Assembly: GCA_945885485.1 (NCBI GenBank)
Contig: CAMCYT010000104.1
Span: forward strand, 1-8,537
Source of the DNA: Prosthecobacter debontii
GTDB taxonomy: Bacteria > Verrucomicrobiota > Verrucomicrobiia > Verrucomicrobiales > Akkermansiaceae
Length of the DNA stretch: 8,537 nucleotides
Reading direction: 5' to 3'
The notes beneath the pieces are model-generated. The model worked only from the letters and a program-made list of their open reading frames with translations, was not told where the DNA came from and searched no databases. A program made the translations under genes and the position numbers. Below are positions 5,460 through 8,537 of this stretch, piece by piece. Numbering within the stretch: the stretch's first letter is position 1; every line of letters starts with the position of its first letter.

Positions 5460-6466
5460 TGCGGTTTTGTAAAAGGTGAAACCAGCTTTTCCAACTCCGC
5501 CTCAATGATCTTTTCGCACTCGATGATTTGATAACCGCGTCGCGCTCTCGCCTCTTCCGCAAGCTGCTCTAGCGCATCGATGTCATAAAGATACACCTCC
5601 TCAATCTCGCCGACCGAATGTTCAATATCCCTTGGAACCGCGATATCGATCATGAACAACGGCCGGAACTTTCTTGCACGACGCAACGACTCCACCTCCT
5701 CGCGATGGATGATCGTATGCGGAGCACCGGTCGATGAAATCACCACATCCACATTTTTTAACTCGTCTAACCAGTTATCAAACCGCACCGCCCTGCCTCC
5801 CATTTCATCCGCAAGCTCAATCGCGCGCTCGTGCGTTCGATTCGCCACAATGATCGATTTCGCCCCGCGCGATACCAAGGCCTGCGCGGTCAACCGACTC
5901 ATCTCGCCCGCACCCAAGACCATCACTTCGCTGTCTTTTAAATGACCGAAAATTTTCTCCGCCAACTCCACCGCCACGTTTCCGATCGAAGTCGATCCCT
6001 CTTGAATCGATGTCTGAGTTCGCACTTTTTTCCCCACACTGAAAACTTTCTGAAAAAGTTTATTCAACATCGGCCCCGTCGCTCCAGCTTCATGCGCGGC
6101 TTGATAGGCTTGCTTCACCTGACCGAAAATTTCCGTTTCTCCTAACAGCATCGAGTCCAAACCGCTCACCACCTTGCACAGATGTCGCGCTGCCGCTTTT
6201 TGCTGATAATGATAAAAAGGTTCTTCGTGACCGTGAACCTTTTCCGCCAACCCGCTCTGCAAACGCTCCAATGCTGCCGTCGCATTTTCTGCTGCGAGAT
6301 AAAATTCTGTGCGGTTACAAGTGGACACCACCACTCCCTCCGGAGCACCAGCCATCTCTAACAACTGCTGCGCCGCCTCGCCCAGCTTGGTCGTTCCCAC
6401 AGCAAAACGCTCCCTCACCTCGACGGGTGCGGTCTTATGATTCACTCCGAGACAAACTAATTCCAT
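5456..6466 (-). CDS. hemA: Glutamyl-tRNA reductase, short form
   Basis: This NADPH-dependent enzyme reduces glutamyl-tRNA to glutamate-1-semialdehyde, the committed step of C5 tetrapyrrole (heme) synthesis. Visible features: GVNHKTAPVEVRER (7-20); the catalytic cysteine 50 in STCNRTEFY; SGLDSMLLGETEI (101-113); QEGSTSIGNVAVELAEK (155-171); the nucleotide-binding GAGEMS (185-190) with ANRTHERA (208-215); and FMIDIAVPRDIE (271-282). At 336 residues it is much shorter than the usual 400-450: it stops a short way into the C-terminal helical dimerisation region. The stop is clean and followed by rsmC, so this looks like a natural short form. The ATG directly follows the TAA of the hemX-like gene, an arrangement known from hemA/hemX-type operons. 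Confidence 0.95.
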   Translation of the reverse strand: MELVCLGVNHKTAPVEVRERFAVGTTKLGEAAQQLLEMAGAPEGVVVSTCNRTEFYLAAENATAALERLQSGLAEKVHGHEEPFYHYQQKAAARHLCKVVSGLDSMLLGETEIFGQVKQAYQAAHEAGATGPMLNKLFQKVFSVGKKVRTQTSIQEGSTSIGNVAVELAEKIFGHLKDSEVMVLGAGEMSRLTAQALVSRGAKSIIVANRTHERAIELADEMGGRAVRFDNWLDELKNVDVVISSTGAPHTIIHREEVESLRRARKFRPLFMIDIAVPRDIEHSVGEIEEVYLYDIDALEQLAEEARARRGYQIIECEKIIEAELEKLVSPFTKPQ

Positions 6467-7276
6467 TTAGACAAAAGCAAAAACTCCAAGTGAAAGGACG
6501 AAAAGTGCAACTGCACCCAGCGCAAACCGCCGTCCTGTCATACCCCTCACCTGTTTGGTGACCATCAAAACCACATATCCCAGCCACACGGCAACCGCGG
6601 CAATCAAGTGAGGTAAGCCCGACCACTCCGCGATCGCCGCAATCAAGTGAGGTAAGTCTTCTTTTTCAGGAAGAATCATCAACACCCCAGCAATCACCCC
6701 GACCGTTAACAGCACCATCCCCAACCACAACAATCGCTCGAGCGATACCAATAACTCCCGCACCGGAGGCAAATTCCGAAACAACCCACCCTTGAGATGA
6801 TGCTCTTTCAATTGGTGATCAAGCACCAGAAACATCACTCCCGCCACCGCCGCCAACGCCAAAGCCCCATACGCCAAAACCGACATAGCGGAATGCGTTT
6901 CTCCCCAAAAAGTCGTGTTCAACACCTTTTCAGGATTCGCCGCCAACCGACCCGGCAATAAAGTAAATCCTTGGAAAATCACCACCACCGGAGCTGTGAA
7001 AACCCCGAGCAAGGAAATACGATATACCGGTCCAACCAACAAATAAAACAAAGTCAGCGACCACGCCAAGAACACCGAAATCTCCGCAATACTCCGCAAC
7101 GGACAGGCCCCACGCATTTCTCCACGCGCCGCCAGATAACCCATCTGACAAAGCATCACCCCAATCATCCACCAAACGGTCCACCGACTCCTGTTGCCGT
7201 GTCTTAAAACCAACAAACCCCGCACCCCCGCCACAGCGGCGAGCAAGGTTGCAGCGATCAAAAACCAACGGTCCAT
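6467..7276 (-). CDS. HemX/CcsA-like cytochrome c assembly family membrane protein
   Basis: The 269 residues are mostly hydrophobic, with about eight likely membrane helices (near 4-24, 34-50, 64-82, 87-107, 131-152, 183-202, 209-240 and 250-268). Features of the CcsA/CcmC/HemX family are a conserved-type histidine region, WGETHSAMSVLAYGALALAAVAG (124-146, histidine 128), followed by a basic/histidine-rich loop (DHQLKEHH). The classical tryptophan-rich WWD heme motif is not seen, which fits HemX better than a full CcsA. HemX is known in Bacillus, encoded beside hemA, to affect the amount of HemA; CcsA handles heme for cytochrome c. The stop abuts the hemA ATG, so it probably leads this operon. 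Residues 208-220 and 221-233 are a 13-residue tandem duplication. Exact role uncertain. Confidence 0.8.
   Translation of the reverse strand: MDRWFLIAATLLAAVAGVRGLLVLRHGNRSRWTVWWMIGVMLCQMGYLAARGEMRGACPLRSIAEISVFLAWSLTLFYLLVGPVYRISLLGVFTAPVVVIFQGFTLLPGRLAANPEKVLNTTFWGETHSAMSVLAYGALALAAVAGVMFLVLDHQLKEHHLKGGLFRNLPPVRELLVSLERLLWLGMVLLTVGVIAGVLMILPEKEDLPHLIAAIAEWSGLPHLIAAVAVWLGYVVLMVTKQVRGMTGRRFALGAVALFVLSLGVFAFV
6578..6655. repeat. 39-base in-frame tandem duplication in the hemX-like gene
   Basis: Two adjacent 39-base units, 6578-6616 and 6617-6655, match at 31 of 39 positions, with the last 17 bases identical. They encode LPHLIAAVAVWLG and LPHLIAAIAEWSG, which agree at 10 of 13 residues. Because 39 is divisible by three, the reading frame is kept. 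It lengthens a membrane segment near the C-terminus and doubles a histidine. Confidence 0.85.
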
Positions 7277-7421
7277 GCCCTTTCAATCGCCTCTCCGCCC
7301 ACAACTTGCAAGTCTAGGCTTAGTTGATGAAAAGATAAGTCTTATACGACAATACGACTTATGACTTATATCCCTTCACCTTTCTCATTTCCCTCTCGGA
7401 AATTTATGCTAGCCTCCGCGC
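7277..7421. other. Divergent control region of the hem operon and PH gene
   Basis: This 145-base gap must carry promoters in both directions. It holds a perfect 10-base palindrome, ACTTGCAAGT (7304-7313), and the GACTTAT repeat element at 7334-7369. Toward the plus-strand gene there is a possible -10 box, TATGCT (7405-7410), only 11 bases before the ATG. A purine-rich GAAAGG just upstream of the hemX-like ATG may be its ribosome binding site. None of these is certain. Confidence 0.4.
7334..7369. repeat. GACTTAT inverted and direct repeat
   Basis: ATAAGTC (7335-7341) is the exact inverse of GACTTAT, which occurs twice in tandem at 7356-7362 and 7363-7369. Between them ATACGAC occurs twice (7344-7350 and 7352-7358). 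The element is similar in word content (AAGTC, GACTTA, TATAC) to the inverted repeats at 2040-2087 upstream of glnA and pyrC. Confidence 0.65.
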
Positions 7422-7919
7422 ATGACTCAAGAAACCGAGACCCCTCTCTGGAAAGGCAGCCCATCCCAATGGTTGAACATTGGTCCATTCAGTTTGGCGC
7501 TATTGCTATCCGCTGGCATCGTCGTGGGAGGAATCTTTTTCCCACCCGCATTTGCGGCATTGATCTTGCCTCTGGTATGGATGATCTGGCGCTACCTCGT
7601 CATTCGCTGCGAAGCATTTGAACTCACTTCTCAGCGCCTCAGAATTAGCAAAGGCGTTTTTAACCAAAAAATCGACGAGATCGAACTATACCGTGTCAAA
7701 GACGTCTTAGTTGAAAAAAAATGGTGGATGCGCGTCTTCGGACTCGGCTCACTTCATCTCGAAACCTCAGATCGCTCACTACCTCAAGTCACCATTCCTG
7801 CAATTCCAGATGCTACCAATCTTCGTGAAACCCTCCGCAGAGAAGTTGAAAATGTCCGCGATAAAAAACGCGTGCGTGAATTAGATTTTGAGGAAACACA
7901 CGATGACACGATATCCTAG
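7422..7919 (+). CDS. Bacterial PH-domain membrane protein (YdbS-like)
   Basis: This 165-residue protein begins with a LWKGSPSQW motif (9-17) common in bacterial PH-domain (bPH2, formerly DUF304) proteins. Two membrane helices follow at about 21-39 and 42-62. The soluble bPH2 core is at about 64-146: FELTSQRLRISKGVFNQK, then IELYRVKDVLVEKKWWMRVF, then GLGSLHLET and a closing helix. The C-terminal tail is highly charged. The role of these small membrane proteins is not established; the domain faces the cytoplasm. The ATG at 7422 fits the family and has no Shine-Dalgarno sequence; it may have a very short leader. It diverges from the hem operon and its stop overlaps that of miaA. Confidence 0.85.
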   Translation: MTQETETPLWKGSPSQWLNIGPFSLALLLSAGIVVGGIFFPPAFAALILPLVWMIWRYLVIRCEAFELTSQRLRISKGVFNQKIDEIELYRVKDVLVEKKWWMRVFGLGSLHLETSDRSLPQVTIPAIPDATNLRETLRREVENVRDKKRVRELDFEETHDDTIS

Positions 7920-8537
7920 ATATCTATCCGTTCTAACCACTTCTCTCTACGGAACCACGTCTCCTGCCGCTTCGCATACTGACGCGTTGCGAAAACGATC
8001 AATTCCTCACACTCCTCGCGAGAAATTTCACCTGAAAGAAACCGCCGACTTTCTTTCACTCCGATCGCTTTTTCCCAATTGCCTTGAATTTCCGCCAGAG
8101 CGGCAACCTCTTCAAGCGCCCCTTCTGAAAGCATCTGTCGCGTCCTCATCGCAATCCTTTCATGCAGATCCGCACGCTCACGAAGCAGCCAAACCCCTTT
8201 GAGCGTTTTCTCCAACTCCGCTGTCTTGCGCTCCCAACCGTCGCGTAGCTCGGAAACTTTCTCACCCGTAAGTCTACAAATCTCCAGCGACCGAGAAACA
8301 TAACGCTTATTCCCCCGATTCACCTGCGCCGCCTCCACGGGATCTACTATTTCCAACTCTTCTAACAAATTCTCCAACGTCTGTTCCTCCATCTCGGCCC
8401 GCATCAAGGAATCACCTTTCGGCAACGGCGATGGTCCGTGAGTGAGGAATTTCAGATACAATCCCGATCCACCCACCACGATAGGTATTTTCCCTCGTGA
8501 TTGAATTTCGGAAATCACCGGCATCGCCATCTCAATA
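7916..8537 (-). CDS. miaA: tRNA dimethylallyltransferase, C-terminal part
   Basis: MiaA adds a dimethylallyl group to N6 of A37 in tRNAs that read codons beginning with U. The frame is open through the right edge, so the N-terminal P-loop and about a third of the protein are missing; about 206 residues are visible. They include IPIVVGGSGLYLKFLTHG, the family GG(T/S)GLY motif, here with serine in place of the more common threonine. Next comes the DPVEAAQVNRGNKRYVSRSLEICRLTG stretch (anticodon-loop contact region), then the C-terminal ATRQYAKRQETWFRRE signature. The internal ATG at 8530 is not the true start, since two further codons (Ile-Glu) continue the family sequence upstream. The TAG stop shares CTAG with the TAG of the convergent PH gene. 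Confidence 0.95.
   Translation of the reverse strand, partial: IEMAMPVISEIQSRGKIPIVVGGSGLYLKFLTHGPSPLPKGDSLMRAEMEEQTLENLLEELEIVDPVEAAQVNRGNKRYVSRSLEICRLTGEKVSELRDGWERKTAELEKTLKGVWLLRERADLHERIAMRTRQMLSEGALEEVAALAEIQGNWEKAIGVKESRRFLSGEISREECEELIVFATRQYAKRQETWFRREKWLERIDI

Noticed and set aside
4975..5472. 165-codon frame on the plus strand across rsmC
   Set aside because: It is antisense to the well-supported RsmC frame, and its Ser/Pro/Ala-rich product has no domain.
6578..6655. Assembly or sequencing artefact as the source of the 39-base duplication
   Set aside because: The two units differ at 8 of 39 positions and most changes keep the protein similar, which indicates a real duplication that has diverged.
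1..8537. A new defence, mobile or secondary-metabolism system
   Set aside because: Every gene of more than about 120 residues belongs to a known core family, and no integrase, toxin-antitoxin pair, nuclease or synthase was found on either strand.

Overview
This window looks like an ordinary housekeeping stretch of a bacterial chromosome, most likely from the Verrucomicrobiota. That placement is an inference from memory of the group, not a search result. It rests on a eukaryote-type (GSII) glutamine synthetase, a short glutamyl-tRNA reductase of about the length I recall from Chlamydiae (same superphylum), starts that mostly lack a Shine-Dalgarno sequence, and gaps between genes filled with short heptad-like repeats. 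There are no phage genes, transposases, CRISPR arrays, rRNA or tRNA genes.

Left part (1-2143, minus strand): the N-terminal third or more of PTS enzyme I (ptsI, cut by the left edge) lies downstream of glnA, with a hairpin terminator between them. The 234-base gap upstream of glnA is the densest regulatory region here. It holds a consensus-like sigma-54 promoter facing glnA, a 12-base direct repeat bracketing that promoter, two overlapping inverted repeats that cannot form together, and a heptad array next to the divergent pyrC.

Middle (2144-4481): pyrC (class I dihydroorotase, plus strand) ends directly at a pair of GC-rich hairpins. Then come three small genes: a zinc-ribbon membrane protein (minus), a two-helix membrane protein of unknown function (plus), and a 57-residue CPXCG-type cysteine-rich protein (plus).

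Right part (4482-8537): a tightly packed minus-strand operon runs hemX-like/ccsA-like, hemA, rsmC (start and stop codons abut or overlap). It would make a membrane protein of the cytochrome c assembly/HemX family, the first enzyme of C5 tetrapyrrole synthesis, and a 16S rRNA guanine methyltransferase. Divergent from it is a bacterial PH-domain membrane protein (plus), whose stop codon overlaps that of miaA (minus, tRNA dimethylallyltransferase, cut by the right edge) within a shared CTAG.

Functionally the window covers nitrogen assimilation (glnA), phosphotransfer signalling or sugar uptake (ptsI), pyrimidine synthesis (pyrC), heme synthesis (hemX/hemA) and RNA modification (rsmC, miaA). I found no convincing new multi-gene system. 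The observations most worth a second look are the glnA/pyrC control region, the repeated 7-base periodicity in the gaps between genes, and a 39-base in-frame duplication inside the hemX-like gene.
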